Shown here piece after piece: positions 32,246-42,903 of a DNA stretch of 64,000 nt. This DNA is from Auriscalpium vulgare (Eukaryota > Basidiomycota > Agaricomycetes > Russulales > Auriscalpiaceae), in NCBI GenBank assembly GCA_019915015.1, contig JAHBBC010000021.1:186001-250000 (forward strand), read 5' to 3'. A program made the translations under genes and the position numbers. The notes under the pieces are model-generated. The model ran no database searches. It was not told the origin of the DNA and saw only the letters and a program-made list of their open reading frames with translations. Position 1 is the stretch's first letter. Every line of letters starts with the position of its first letter.

Positions 32246-34882
32246 TCACGCATGCATATCTTCGTCAAAGTCGTCGAGGTACCCCTTTCGCCTGGAGTAC
32301 CGGCCCGCAGGATGGGCATCGTCCTCCGCTTCGTCCTCGGTCGTCGGCTCCTGGTCGTCCTCATCGTCAACGGCCTCCTCTTCGCTACTGTGTTCTCCTA
32401 GACGGCCTACAGCGCGTGCAATGAGGCTCTCGGCCTCGCCAGAGTACGTGAAGCCGCGGAAGTTCTCTTGCACGCTGTTCGTAAGCGGCGGGCTGCCGGC
32501 TGGATCGCGGCCGCGCCGCTTCGGCTTGATGCTGATGCCCTGGGTGGGGCTGCGGGACAGTGGGCGATCGCTCCCGAGCGGTCCGTGGTACATGGATCCG
32601 TTTGTGACCGACTGCGACGTCCAGTCGCCTGACGGGTCGTTGTCATCGAGGTCTATCTCGAACCCTGCCGCATCAGCCACGTCAGCGGACGTGAACTCCG
32701 GATCGAAATTGGCGGTCGACTCGTCAGACTCGACAACAGGCTTGAATGGCGGCGTGACTTGTTTCCGGGCCAGCGCGTCCCAGTCGATCGTCTTGAAGTA
32801 CGGATGCTCCTTGAGCTCCTCGGCATCGCGTTGTGCACCAAGTCGGTGTTTCGGGTTCCGGTTGAGGAGCTGAATACGCGAATGACCAATCAGCATCTCC
32901 GAAAATGAATCGGCAAGGGACGGCGACTGCTACTCACGCCTTTGACGAACTGTTTCCCATCCTCGTTGATAACGCCTCGAGGAAAGCGGATCTTGCCAAA
33001 GCAGATGTTCTTATACATTTGCTGAGTGTCCTCCGCGTAGAATGGGCTCCAGCCGCAGCACATCTCGAAGAGCAGGACGCCGAGAGACCAAAAGTCGACA
33101 AGCTTGGAGTACCCGTGCTCGTCGAGCAGGACTTCTGGCGCGAGGTACTCTGTCGTTCCGCAGAAAGTGTTGGTGAGCTCGTCTGATCGAAGGTCCGGTT
33201 TCGATAAGCCGAAATCGCACAAGGCAACGTGCCCTGTCGCGTCTAATAGGATATTCTCGGGCTTCAAGTCCCTGTGCCACGAGATGAGATCCGACCGCGG
33301 GTCATACAGAAAAGCCAACGCACCTGTAGACGATGTCGTACTTGTGCAGGTGTTCTAGAGCAAGGACCAGCTCGGCGATGTAAAACCGCGCGCGCTCCTC
33401 GCTAAACCGTGTCTCCTTCTGGAGGTGCCAAAAGAGCTCCCCACCGCTTTTGAAGTCGGTGACGAGATAAAGATCCGTGTCAGTCTGGAAACTGAACTTG
33501 AGGCCGACCAGGAACGGTGACTCTAGAGAGCGTTGGAGGATTTTCCTCTCGCCGATGGTGTGTGCGACCTCCTTCTTTGCGATAATCTCCTTTTTGGAGA
33601 GGACTTTCATAGCATATATCCGCTTGGTGTCCCGCTTTCGCACCTGGAAGACACGCCCGAACGTCCCGCGTCCGATGAGCTTGAGGAACTCGAAATCCCG
33701 AGGGGTGAGCGAGCGCTTCGACTGTAAAAACAGGATGTGTTGAGGCAACATGTAGGAGCATGAGGTAGCAGACGCACTTTGTACTGCTCGAAGGTAATCT
33801 GAATGCGGATCTCACCGGTGATGTTCGGTTCGTTCTCGTAGGGTCTAAGCCTGCGGATGGTTGTCAGATGTCAGGGTGCGAAGCGGTATGAGGGTACGCA
33901 CTTGTACCACTGGTCCACAGTGTGATCGTGGATGAGGACCGGTTTGAACTGCACGCTTCCCAGGAAGCCGTGCACCTCTTGGGACCTATCGTAGATATTG
34001 AACGCGATGGTCGATTCCTCGGATGTCACGTCACTGAAATGCACGATTCTGATGAGAGAAGAGCACGGAGAAGAGAGCGGCTGAGACTGACAAGGACACC
34101 TCATGTTTCCAGACGGGGTTATGTGCTGACCGACGACCAAGCAGGCCGTTCGATGGGGTCTGGCTGCCGGACGCCTTGGAGAGGGAGGACTGCGTCGAGC
34201 CGGAGTTTGTGCTAGATATCGAGGCGCCGCGGGCGCGAAGGACAGCGCCCTGCGCTGCAGCCTTGGAGCCGATTGCGCCCAAAGCGTTGATCGCGACGGA
34301 GGACGAGGTGCGGGAGAGGTTGGTAGCGACGCCCTTGACCTCCTTGTCGCCCTCGTCTGTGGGATCTCTGCTGACAAACTCGTTGTTCTCAAAGACGACG
34401 ACGATATAGGGGCGGGAGTGGAGGGAGGCGACGTTGAGTCCGCGGGCGGAGATGAGCTTGACATGAATCTGGCCCTTGGAGGAGCCCGAGGCGGCGCCGG
34501 AGCCGTGAGAGCGGACTGTGGATGTCGAGCGGGTCTGCTGGGCCCGCGGGGTATCTGCGGAGGAGGTATTGGCAGAGGGACGCTTGGGCGGGGGCAGCTG
34601 CATGTTAAAGTCGGGAGCATGCAGCGAGAGGTGAGTTGTGGGGAGGGCGGCCGAGGCGATGGTGGCCATGGAAGGAGATGGCGGGGCTAAGGGGGTGAGG
34701 TCATGGGCGGGGGCGACGGGGGCAGCGGACGCAGCGGTGCTGAGGAGATGGTGGTGGACGGAGGGCGAGGGCGGGAGCGCGTCGAACGGGTTGCGCTCGT
34801 GGCCGGCAGACGCCTTGGGGGTGAGCTGATCGACGAGCGATGGCCAGAGCCGGATCATGCTGCTGGCGGTGGTGGAGGGCAT
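32246..34882 (-). CDS. SCH9: Sch9-type AGC protein kinase with N-terminal C2 domain
   Basis: Sch9 is the main TORC1-activated AGC kinase of fungi, controlling growth, ribosome synthesis and ageing. Six exons (34882-34092, 34048-33902, 33850-33778, 33721-33324, 33271-32938, 32869-32246) give 788 residues. After a low-complexity head, a C2 domain spans about residues 155-330 (HVKLISARGLNVASL; PVWKHEVSLIVHF; AFNIYDRSQEVHGFLG). The kinase has GRGTFGRVFQV, AMKVLSKKEI, RDLKPENILLD, DFGLSK and T-loop TNTFCGTTEYLAPE. The C-tail has the hydrophobic motif FRGFTY. It then runs on about 60 residues into an unusually acidic tail (SSEEEAVDDEDDQE) ending in a short basic patch. Its functional partner RIM15 lies about 5 kb away. 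Confidence 0.96.
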
Positions 34883-34949
34883 ACGATGGGCGGTGATAGC
34901 GAGACGATAGACGTCGAGGACAGAAAGCTACCGGCCGACAGAGCCGCCG

Positions 34950-35563
34950 CTACAAGGAACCCCCACCGCCCGCTCCACCCGCCCCCGCCCCCGCCCCAGC
35001 CTGAGCCCCACGCAGCGTCCTCTGCGCCCACCGCATCCCGCCCATCGTCGTCCCCACCACCGCCCCCAGCACCCCCGCCCGCCACGCCGTCTTCGCCGGC
35101 AGTCGATCTGCCCCGCCGCCGTCAGTCGCCCGCCCGCCCCCGCGCACAACACACGCCACTCACACACGCCCGCGAACAGCACCGACGTCCCCAGCCCGGC
35201 CCCGATCTCCCGCGCCTCGTCCCATCCCAGCCGCGTCAGCATCTCTTCGAACGTCACCCACCCCAGCGCAGTGAACCCCAGCTTCGCCGCGTCGCTCCCG
35301 CCCCGCGCCAGCCCCCCGAGCATCATCTTGTAGTTCTTCGTCTTGTTGTAGAAGTACCACCCCCGCACCGTCGTCGGCGGCCGATGCGCGTTTTCTGCGA
35401 GGAAACGCAGCTTGACCGCCCTCGCCCCGCGCACCATCCCTATGACCGTCCCGACGAGCACCGCGCCCATCGGGACCGTGTAGAACCGCTCAGGGATCTC
35501 AACATGGATGGAGTATGGCGCGTCCGGGCTTTTCGAGGGCTTTCCGATGGTAGTGCTGGACAT
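34950..35563 (-). CDS. Unknown small membrane protein, possibly mitochondrial
   Basis: Two exons (35563-35164, 35107-34950) give 185 residues. The start is the ATG at 35563. It has a short polar N-terminus, IPERFYTVPMGAVLVG-like sequence opening a glycine-rich hydrophobic segment, GWYFYNKTKNYKMML, a second weakly hydrophobic part around KLGFTALGWVTF, then IGAGLGTSVLFAG and AGVLGAVVGTTMGGM, with a Gly/Ala tail. Gly-rich segments of this kind recall Tim17/22-family proteins, but I cannot show a conserved signature, so this is a description rather than a name. Its stop lies 67 bp upstream of the SCH9 start codon on the same strand. Confidence 0.7.
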
Positions 35564-36142
35564 AAGAGAGCTACGACGCGACTGCAAGGCCGAGCCTCCG
35601 GCAGCGCCGGCGCATGCGAGGCGCAACTTGCGACCGCCTCACGCGCGATGGCCGTTCAACATCCGAGTCCGTGCGCATTATCCTCAAGTCGTCCCGCACA
35701 CGCCCAACACATCGACGCAGTCAGAAAGGCATGCAACGTACACCGACGCTATAGAGAGATGGCACAGAGCCCGGTCGGTGGTCAAAGAACTTGGCGAGGC
35801 GTTGGTTTGTCCGTGTTGCCATCTGTATGCTCGTGCTCTTGCTTGGATTTGTTTTATCCTGTCATTCGCAATTTGTACATTGTGGACGCACAAACAAACC
35901 CACCTTCCTCCCCTCCCCCTCCCCCCGCATCCTCGCATGCCGCCTGCCCATATTCTCGACGATGGGGCGCAGCAGCAGGGTCCGTGCGGGGCAGCAGCTT
36001 TCACACGGATGCTATACGTAAGCAGCAACAACAGCGCTGGCGACCTTTCCGCGCATCCCTCGCACTCTCGCATCCTCTCGCCTCCCCTCAATCCCCCTCA
36101 TCGACACCCGTCCTCCCACAGCCATTGGGCACGGTCTAGGAC
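35564..36142. promoter_or_regulatory. Divergent region between the membrane-protein gene (-) and the forkhead gene (+)
   Basis: About 580 bp between start codons. The part before 36143 is C-rich with runs of CCCC and CCTCCC, as in many promoters of this region. A long plus-strand frame that crosses here is the antisense of the minus-strand genes. No RNA gene seen. Confidence 0.55.
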
Positions 36143-37471
36143 ATGTCACAGCAACCCCCACCCCCGCCGCAGACGGTCATGCCACCGAACATGACCCTGC
36201 CCCACCCCGACATGCCACCCAACACATACTACCCCCCCGACGGCCACACGGACATCACAGGTGGTCTGCCCATCACACTCGACTCTCTGCGTGATGGGCC
36301 TGCTGGAAGCAAGCCGTTCTACCCGTATTCGACGCTCATTAGGTGCGCCGCTCAAGTCAATGTTCGTTGATCCTGCGTGTTCTCACGCCGCGACTGCTGC
36401 GCTCGACCTTCAGATACGCTATCAAGGGCTCGCCCAATCAGAAGCTGTTGCTAGAGGACATATACTATGCCATAGAGAGCCGCGTACGTTCGACGTCGTG
36501 TCGGTGCTGATCTTGGGCCGCAGCATTGACAAACCGCCTTAGTTCCCATATTTCCGAACTGCGCCTGCAGGCTGGAAAGTGAGTGCCTGTACCTCGTTGT
36601 GTAGCACGGTCGTGCGGAATGCGTCGCGAAATGAGACGCGACTCGGACGCGACCGCGATGTTTGCCGTTGTCCATGTTTGTTGTTACCGCGACAATACGC
36701 ACAAACTTCGCCTTTGTTTACATCCTCCTCCGCATCTCAGATCCTGAATGGCGACTCACTCACGTATGATGTAGAACTCTGTTCGCCACAATCTTTCCCT
36801 CAATCCATGCTTTGAGAAGGTCCCTCGGCCTCTCACGGACAGGGGCAAAGGCTCATACTGGACGGTCAACGATAACGTCGATCCACGCACGGGCGTGCAT
36901 CGAGTGCGCAAGAAGAAGTCGAAAGGCGGGAGAGCTAGGAATACTGAGGATGCGGACGAGTACGCCTCTGGGGATGGCCAGCCGCCGTTCAACGAACCCC
37001 AGCAATATGTCCCGCCTCCGCCCGTCGACCCTAATGAGCCAGGGCCGAGCCGTGCAGGGCCTTATCCAATGCCACCGTTTCCTCCGTACGTCTTCGTTCC
37101 CGAGTTTTGTGCTCGATTGCTCACGTATCTTTTGCAGATTCGATCCAAGCGCATTCCCGATGCTTCCGCCCCACGCCATTCGCTTCCCGCCGCCGCTCAT
37201 TCCACCCCTCCACGATCTGCAGATGGACGAGCACGGCAACGTCGACTGGCACTTGGCATGGGTGAAGGAGCTGGCGCAGCTGCAGGAGTTGACACAGGAG
37301 CAGGAGAAGGCAGGGGCGGACCAAGAGTGGTTCAGGCAGATGCTCTTCAAAGTACGTGCGTCGATGATGCTGCCTACTCTCCAGCCGGGCGATCACATGG
37401 CTCCGCCGCCGCCGATGCAGCCTCCCGCGGACGGTGACGAGATGCAGCAGGACGTGGGTCCGGCTGCGTGA
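36143..37471 (+). CDS. Forkhead-domain transcription factor
   Basis: Five exons (36143-36342, 36414-36483, 36543-36578, 36775-37085, 37138-37471) sum to 316 residues. The forkhead (winged-helix) domain spans about residues 57-150: [37 protein letters not shown], the recognition helix [18 protein letters not shown], and wing [10 protein letters not shown], ending in a basic stretch HRVRKKKSK. Three introns interrupt the domain; the one between WK and NSVRH is 196 nt, three times the local norm. Outside the domain the protein is proline-rich. The compact forkhead resembles the Hcm1/Fkh group, cell-cycle regulators in yeast, but I would not assign an orthologue. Confidence 0.93.
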
Positions 37472-37683
37472 CCAATTTGTGTATGGTGTCGTTTCGCTTT
37501 CGTTTACATAGCTCTGTAATCAGGTGTGGGATATACTGTTATTTGTATTGCTGGCGAGCAAGCCGAAGCGGGGCCGAGTCCGACGACAGCTTACGTGATG
37601 AGAAAGCTCTATAATCCGCCTTTTGCTCCTCTCGCTTTTCCAGTCATCGCCAGACTTCCTTGGCCCAGCAAAACCCGCGAGAC

Positions 37684-38757
37684 ATGGCCCCCGCTGCGAT
37701 ATACACACCGCCATCGTCCTCCAGCGATCTCCCAAAGGCTGCATCTCCCGTATCAGCCAAGGGTCTGGCCCTGGCCATCGGGTCCCTCACCACTGCCGCA
37801 GACGGGACGTACCAGAGCCTCGTATCCGATCTCCAGGGGACGCGCCAGGTAGAGCGCCAGATGCTCGACCGTTTACTCGACGGAGGTACGCCTCGCCTTT
37901 TCTGTGGATAGGGCCCCACGCCAGCGCTCCGCGTGCTCACGGTCCTGCAGCTGCCACCCTCGCCCCCGGGAGCTATGCGTCCGTGCACGTCGCGCTCTCC
38001 CAGTCGGAGTACGGAGCCCTGCAACCCCGCATGTCCGAGCTCCTTTCTCAGCTGCTCGACGGCCTTACGCCGCTCGGCACACTGCACATTCTCAATCTGA
38101 CCTCCTCGCTCCTCGCCCTCCCCTCCGAGCTCACCCTCGCCGGCTTCAACCTCCTCACCACCATGCCCGTCGAAGGCACCCTCATCGCGCAGAAGCCCGC
38201 ACACGCCCCGGGTGCCGCGTTCTCCCTCAAAACAAAATCGACCGCGCCGGCCTTTGCGCTCCCGCGGCGGAACGCCGCGTCGAAGAAGGCGCTGTGGACG
38301 CTCAGCGCGCCGAACGCGGGCACAATTGACGCGGACGCGCTGCTCACAGACGCGGATCGTGCACGCCCCGCCGCCTGCGAGCCTGTGACCAAGGGCGGCC
38401 CGCGCCGGAAGAAGGCGTGCAAAGGGTGTACATGTGGTCTTGCGGAGGAAGAGGAGGCGGAGCTGCGGAGTAGCAAGGTTGTCTTGCTAGACGGGAGCGA
38501 GAGCGGGGCTACGAAGGAGGTGTCGCTGGCGGAGAAGGACAGGCTCATACAGGCGGCCAGGGCCGCGCCAAAGGCGACGAGCAGCTGCGGCAGCTGCTTC
38601 CTCGGAGATGCGTTCCGCTGCGCGAGTTGCCCGTATATGGGTGAGCCCACGATCTTTTTCTTGAATGGTATGGTTGCTAATTGCTGGGTACCCAGGGTTG
38701 CCCGCGTTCAATCCCGGAGAAAAGGTGGAGATTGACTTTGGGATGGACGACATCTAG
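37684..38757 (+). CDS. DRE2: Dre2/anamorsin (CIAPIN1), cytosolic Fe-S cluster assembly electron carrier
   Basis: Dre2 passes electrons from Tah18 to the cytosolic Fe-S assembly machinery. Three exons (37684-37885, 37951-38640, 38696-38757) give 317 residues. The N-terminal methyltransferase-like domain (SVHVALSQSEYGAL; LTLAGFNLL) is followed by the two cysteine motifs of the family: C-x13-C-x2-C-x-C in ACEP...KKACKGCTCGL, and the twin CGSC/CASC pair of CGSCFLGDAFRCASC (C-x2-C-x7-C-x2-C). The end, LPAFNPGEKVEIDFGMDD, is the usual C-terminus. All cluster ligands are present. The ATG at 37684 opens a typical N-terminus; upstream in-frame codons lack an ATG. Confidence 0.97.
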
Positions 38758-39125
38758 TTATCCGTTCATGACGGCAGTAGGATAGAGCTTGCGCTCGTTT
38801 GTAGGATACAACAGCTCCGAACGTCCAGTATCACTAGTCTTGTATAGCGCTCCCTGACATCCGCCTGTTTGAGGAACACCTATCGAGGCTTGTTCGCTGC
38901 TGTCAATCATTTGAGTCCATCGTATTGAAGCGCAGTGATCTTTGCGGGGTCAGCATTTTCTCCTTTAACCTCCTTCTCCACTTGCCCGGGATTTCTGCCT
39001 GCCGCCTGTACCCTCCATTATCTTGGGCTGACTGTTGTTGTGACACGACGCTCTAGCCATCCTTGCCGGCACGTACTTGTCTGCACTTGCCCCGACCACT
39101 AGGACCACGGCGACGTCGACGCAAA
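38758..39125. other. Intergenic region between DRE2 and BCD1
   Basis: About 370 bp on the shared strand: DRE2 3' end, then BCD1 upstream region. No coding feature, repeat or RNA gene recognised. Confidence 0.5.
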
Positions 39126-40455
39126 ATGGTCAGCAGTCGTTCATCTGAGGTGCTCTCGGAACCAGGTCCGTCTACGGCCCCGAAACCCAAGTGTGCGATA
39201 TGCGACGAAAAGACGTGTGTCTATGCATGTCCACGATGCACCACCAGGACATGCTCGCTTCCATGCTCGTCCGCACACAAGACGCGCACCGGATGTTCTG
39301 GCGTGCGCGACAAGGCGAAGTATGTGCCGATGAACAACTACACCCTCGGCACGATGATGGACGACTACGTCTTCCTCGAAGACCTCGGGCGCAAGGTGGG
39401 AGAATGGGGACAGGACATCGTGAGGGGCGGGTACGGGAACGGAGCCAGGCGCGGAGATGGACGCGACGCACGAGGGCGCGGACGGGGTGGCAGACAAGGG
39501 AGGGGTGGAACGACGCGCACGAAGAGGGATATCATGAAGATGCAGCTCGAGCTAAGGGATGTCGACGTCGAGTTGCTACCGTCCGGGATGGAGAGAAGAA
39601 TGCTAAACCAGTCGACATGGGACTTTAAGTGCGCCCTGTTTTTTTTTTCCCTTTCGGCCCGCACAATTGAACTTACGGCGAGCGGTATAAAGAAAACAAA
39701 CAGCGTTTTTGACCGTCGAATTCAAATTCTACCCTTCCTCGAGCTTGTCCTCGAACCCAACGCACTCGCAGGACCCGCCATACACCCTCATCACGCACCG
39801 CAACAACGCGGATCTTCCCCTGCTGACACTCGTCCAAAACCAAGTGCGAGAGCGGACGAAAGGCAAAAAGGAAGGTGGCTGTCCGGCATGGTTGAAGCCT
39901 CTTATCCTCCCCGACCCCGATGTCCCAGACGCTTTCGAGCTCCCGCATTTCTTCATCGCCGCGCCAGTAGGCGGGCTCGCACTAGATGCTCCCAAAATTG
40001 GGCACCACCGGCTGGACGCGTCCCAAAAGCTTCTGACGCTCCTACGGCACAAGGAGTTCGTCGAATTCCCCGCGATAGAGGTTTGGGAAGAGGGCTCATT
40101 CCGAGGCGTGGTGATCGATGCAGACGGGGCGACTAGGACGGAGGGGCAGGAACGCCCAGCGAAGAGACGACGGCTCGATTCCAGAAAGGGCAAGAATATG
40201 ATGAAGGGCCTTCTGGGTGGCTATGGGAGCGGGGAGGACGATGCAGAAGACTCGCTGGCGGTTTTGGGGGAGTATGAGGGCAGCGATGGCGAAAATGCTG
40301 TACTCTTGGAGGGATCTGATGGGGAGGGCGGCGAGGCAGGCGTTGAGGCGGTCGATTATGCTGCGTTACTTGATCTCATGCGCCAGGCCCAAGAACGGAC
40401 AGGTGGGGACCTGGACGACGAAGTCGATTGGGGAGACTCAGACGAGGATTCCTGA
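39126..40455 (+). CDS. BCD1: Box C/D snoRNP assembly protein Bcd1 (zf-HIT)
   Basis: Bcd1 is needed for box C/D snoRNA stability and so for rRNA methylation. Two exons (39126-39628, 39693-40455) give 421 residues. The zf-HIT zinc finger lies near residues 22-60 (CAICDEKTCVYACPRCTTRTC, then C-SSAHK and GC). The middle has KYVPMNNYTLGTMMDDYVFLED, followed by an Arg/Gly-rich stretch (GRGRGGRQGRGG). Exon joining at the acceptor ending ATAAAG (39692) gives WDFKKQTAFLTVEFKF, the expected continuation; the nearer AACAG acceptor would break the frame. The C-terminal tail is very acidic. Confidence 0.92.
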
Positions 40456-40490
40456 CAGACGCGCTGATCGGTATCATATACATTGCACTC

Positions 40491-41288
40491 TTATACGTCC
40501 TGTCGACGAAGGTCTAGCAGGCCTTTCATGAGGAGCTGTACTTCGAGCACCGCGTCTATGTATGTCTTGAGCGGGATCTCTTGGGTGTTGCGGACAGGGT
40601 TGGCTGTTTTCACCTCGACCTCCCAGAGCGTACCCACGTGGGCAGGTATAGGCTTTTGAGTCTTCAGGTCGACCTTCAGTCACAGTCAGAATCAGGATCA
40701 GGATCCGTGCGAAGTAAACGTACCTGCTCCTGCTGAAACATCTGGATGACGAGCGGTCCACGACGGAACATGTGGCCGCGTTTATAAATCTGCGATCGCC
40801 GACTAACGTTGAGAACACATTTGGGTGAGGCGTGTATTAATCACACAAATGTGGGTAATACAAGAATCGAGGTCGTACTCACGCGAATCCCAAGGCAGAC
40901 GCGAAGCTCAGCGCGTCGCCCACAACTTCAACCGTTGCCCACGGGCGCACGGTAGCCTCAGGATGCACACGGATAGGCTCTGGTTTGAGATACGCGTGTA
41001 ACAGCCTACGAATGTTAGGCAGTGCATGCAGGCGCACAGAGGGCAACCGCACCAGCTTGCCTCCGCCTCCAGGAGCTCCTTCTTGGCTCGGAGCAGAACC
41101 GGCTCCTGCAGAGACTCTGACCTCTGCTGCTGGGAGTCGATGGGCTCGAAGACAATTTCACGAGAGTGCATCTGATGCGCGGACTCGCTGTGAAGGGCGA
41201 TCCGGTTCAGGATGGGCTTCAAATCAGTTGGCAAGAACTCTCCGTAGAGAGCAACCTCGTAAGAGTGAGCGCTCGTCTGGGCAGCCAT
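40491..41288 (-). CDS. MED18: Mediator complex subunit 18
   Basis: Med18 is a head-module subunit of Mediator, which links activators to RNA polymerase II. Four exons (41288-41053, 41005-40883, 40802-40724, 40673-40491) give 206 residues. Sequence blocks are SYEVALYGEFLPTDLKPIL, ALHSESAHQMHSREIVFEP, SWLLHAYLKPEP, RPWATVEVVGDALSFASALGF, IYKRGHMFRRGPLVIQMFQQEQ and EVQLLMKGLLDLRRQD, the Med18 beta-barrel pattern. An apparent frame break near 41050 disappears once a 47-nt GT-AG intron (41052-41006) is removed. The gene converges with BCD1, with 35 bp between stop codons. Confidence 0.9.
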
Positions 41289-41508
41289 TGCGGAGACTTG
41301 AAGCTTGAATTCGATGTCGTCGTGGATCGTGCTGGTGCGTGTGAACGCAAGGCAAAAAGCGCGAGTCGCGTCGCGCCGCGCGTACAGCGCTATCTATATG
41401 TAAAAGTTACTATGTGCTGGAGAGACTACCCAGCTGGCCGCCACGTCTCTACAGACGGCAGTCATCATGTAGAATAGCAGGGATGATATGTCCTAGGATA
41501 TCTAGCGA

Positions 41509-42693
41509 TTACAGCTTCCATACCTGTCCCGCTTTGAATCCTAGCTCTGCCAATGCACCTCCCACCGCTCCCTGAGAGAAATTTCGACCGTAAGGTCCGG
41601 CGATCGATGCAACCATCCTATACATGTTTTCAATGGAGTTTCTGCGCTGACGGAGGCAAAGCGACGCACGGCTCCGGTCCACAGACAAGAATCAACACAT
41701 TCTTTTGGTGGATATCTGCACTCTGGACGGTCGACTGAGATCGCGACAACCATCGCCACCAAGAGCGACCAGAGTCGGCACCTGATCCCAGTGCTTGCTC
41801 GATATCATGCTTGCCTATTCGTCCAGCCGACAGTCGAGAGAAGGGAACGGGAGACGTGGCCGAGTCTGATAGTGAATCGACGAAGAGGCGAATGCGGAGG
41901 CGCTCCGGATTGCTGTCGGCCATACGTACAAGAGGTTGCAAATATGCAGAGGGTGGCAGTTCGGCAGAGCTGGGTGATCCATGAAGAAGTGTGAACCGAG
42001 TCTGAACCCCGTTGTTCTGCTTCTGCAGAAGCTCACGGTGTAAGAGTTGGTGGAACGGAGAGAACCCGGTGCCGCCTGAGATCTGTCGCAGATAAAATCA
42101 GCTTTCATACAGACATCCATATTGACACCACGCACCAAAATCACTTCATCCCATTTGCCTTGAGTATACGGAAAAGTGCTAATGGGACCTCGGATCTCTA
42201 CAGTGTCGCCGACGCCTTTCGAGTGTAGCCATCGTCCGACCTCTCCTCTGGGATACTTTTTGACCCACAGCTTGATGTTTCCTTCGTCGTCTATGCCCTC
42301 GAGCGGTGTGTATGGCCTTTCCACTTGTATATCATCGTCCTTTATGAATACAGACCAAATGGGACCGATTGGCGAATCGGATGGTGTCGGAAGGGCTTCG
42401 GGTGGGATCTTGAGAGTGAGCAATTTGAGAGTCGACCCGCATGGCTCATTTGAGATGACAGTCAATGGCGTGAAGTGAGAAGGGGAGATGGACTTGGTAC
42501 GAAAGGTCGGAGCACCTCGGTACTCTGATGGCCAAAGGAAATATGTCGCGGTGAGACCGCCAGCGGAAGTGAATGCCAAGATTGAGAGAAGACGTGTGCG
42601 CGTGGAGCGTGCAGATGCTGCATATGCTCGTCTGTGAGCAAAGTGCGACTGCAGACGCAGACGCGACCAGGACGAAGGGATGCGGAAGGCCAT
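41509..42693 (-). CDS. Mitochondrial-type NADH-cytochrome b5 reductase-family flavoprotein
   Basis: Three exons (42693-42136, 42082-41670, 41617-41509) sum to 359 residues. The N-terminus is Arg/Ser-rich (MAFRIPSSWSRLRLQSHFAH) followed by one hydrophobic segment (LLSILAFTSAGGLTATYFLW), as in outer- or inner-membrane-anchored enzymes with a mitochondrial presequence. The FAD domain has RPYTPLEG and GEVGRWLH with GPISTFPY; the NAD domain has LISGGTGFSPFHQLL and the C-terminal LVCGPEP and IAGPYGRNFSQG. It would transfer electrons from NADH via FAD to a haem or Fe-S partner. Sequence such as KGVGDTVEIRGP is typical of the cytochrome b5 reductase family; the exact partner is unknown. Confidence 0.9.
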
Positions 42694-42903
42694 GCGATGA
42701 TGCGAGTCGCTGGCGTTGAGTGCCGAATTGGGATAATCAGAGGCTGTTGCCAAGCAGATGCAAATAAGTAGCTCCGCTCCCTGGCCGTCCTTCAGCTTCA
42801 GCTTCAGCACCAACAAGTACTCGCGCCCGCCACGTACACCACACATCCTATTCACATCTATCCCACATCTCTATCATCATCCCTATCCATCCGTCATACA
42901 CCT
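42694..42903. promoter_or_regulatory. Shared divergent promoter of the reductase (-) and C2H2 gene (+)
   Basis: The start codons are 210 bp apart on opposite strands. The region contains a short AGCTTC repeat (about 42790-42808) and C-rich sequence before the plus-strand start. Confidence 0.55.

Noticed and set aside
34703..36139. A 478-codon plus-strand open frame
   Set aside because: It is antisense to SCH9 and the membrane-protein gene, is Pro/Arg/His low-complexity, and disagrees with clear domains and spliced exons on the minus strand.
37348..37383. Extra intron near the end of the forkhead gene (GTACGT...CTCCAG)
   Set aside because: It would be only about 33 nt, shorter than any other intron here, and the frame is open without it.
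39629..39692. Apparent frameshift in BCD1 after WDFK
   Set aside because: Using the acceptor ending ATAAAG rather than AACAG restores WDFKKQTAFLTVEF with no frame problem.
41006..41052. Apparent frameshift in MED18 at EASW/KLVR
   Set aside because: A 47-nt GT-AG intron on the minus strand joins EASW to LLHAYLKPEP in phase, and the full CDS is then divisible by three, so no base is missing.
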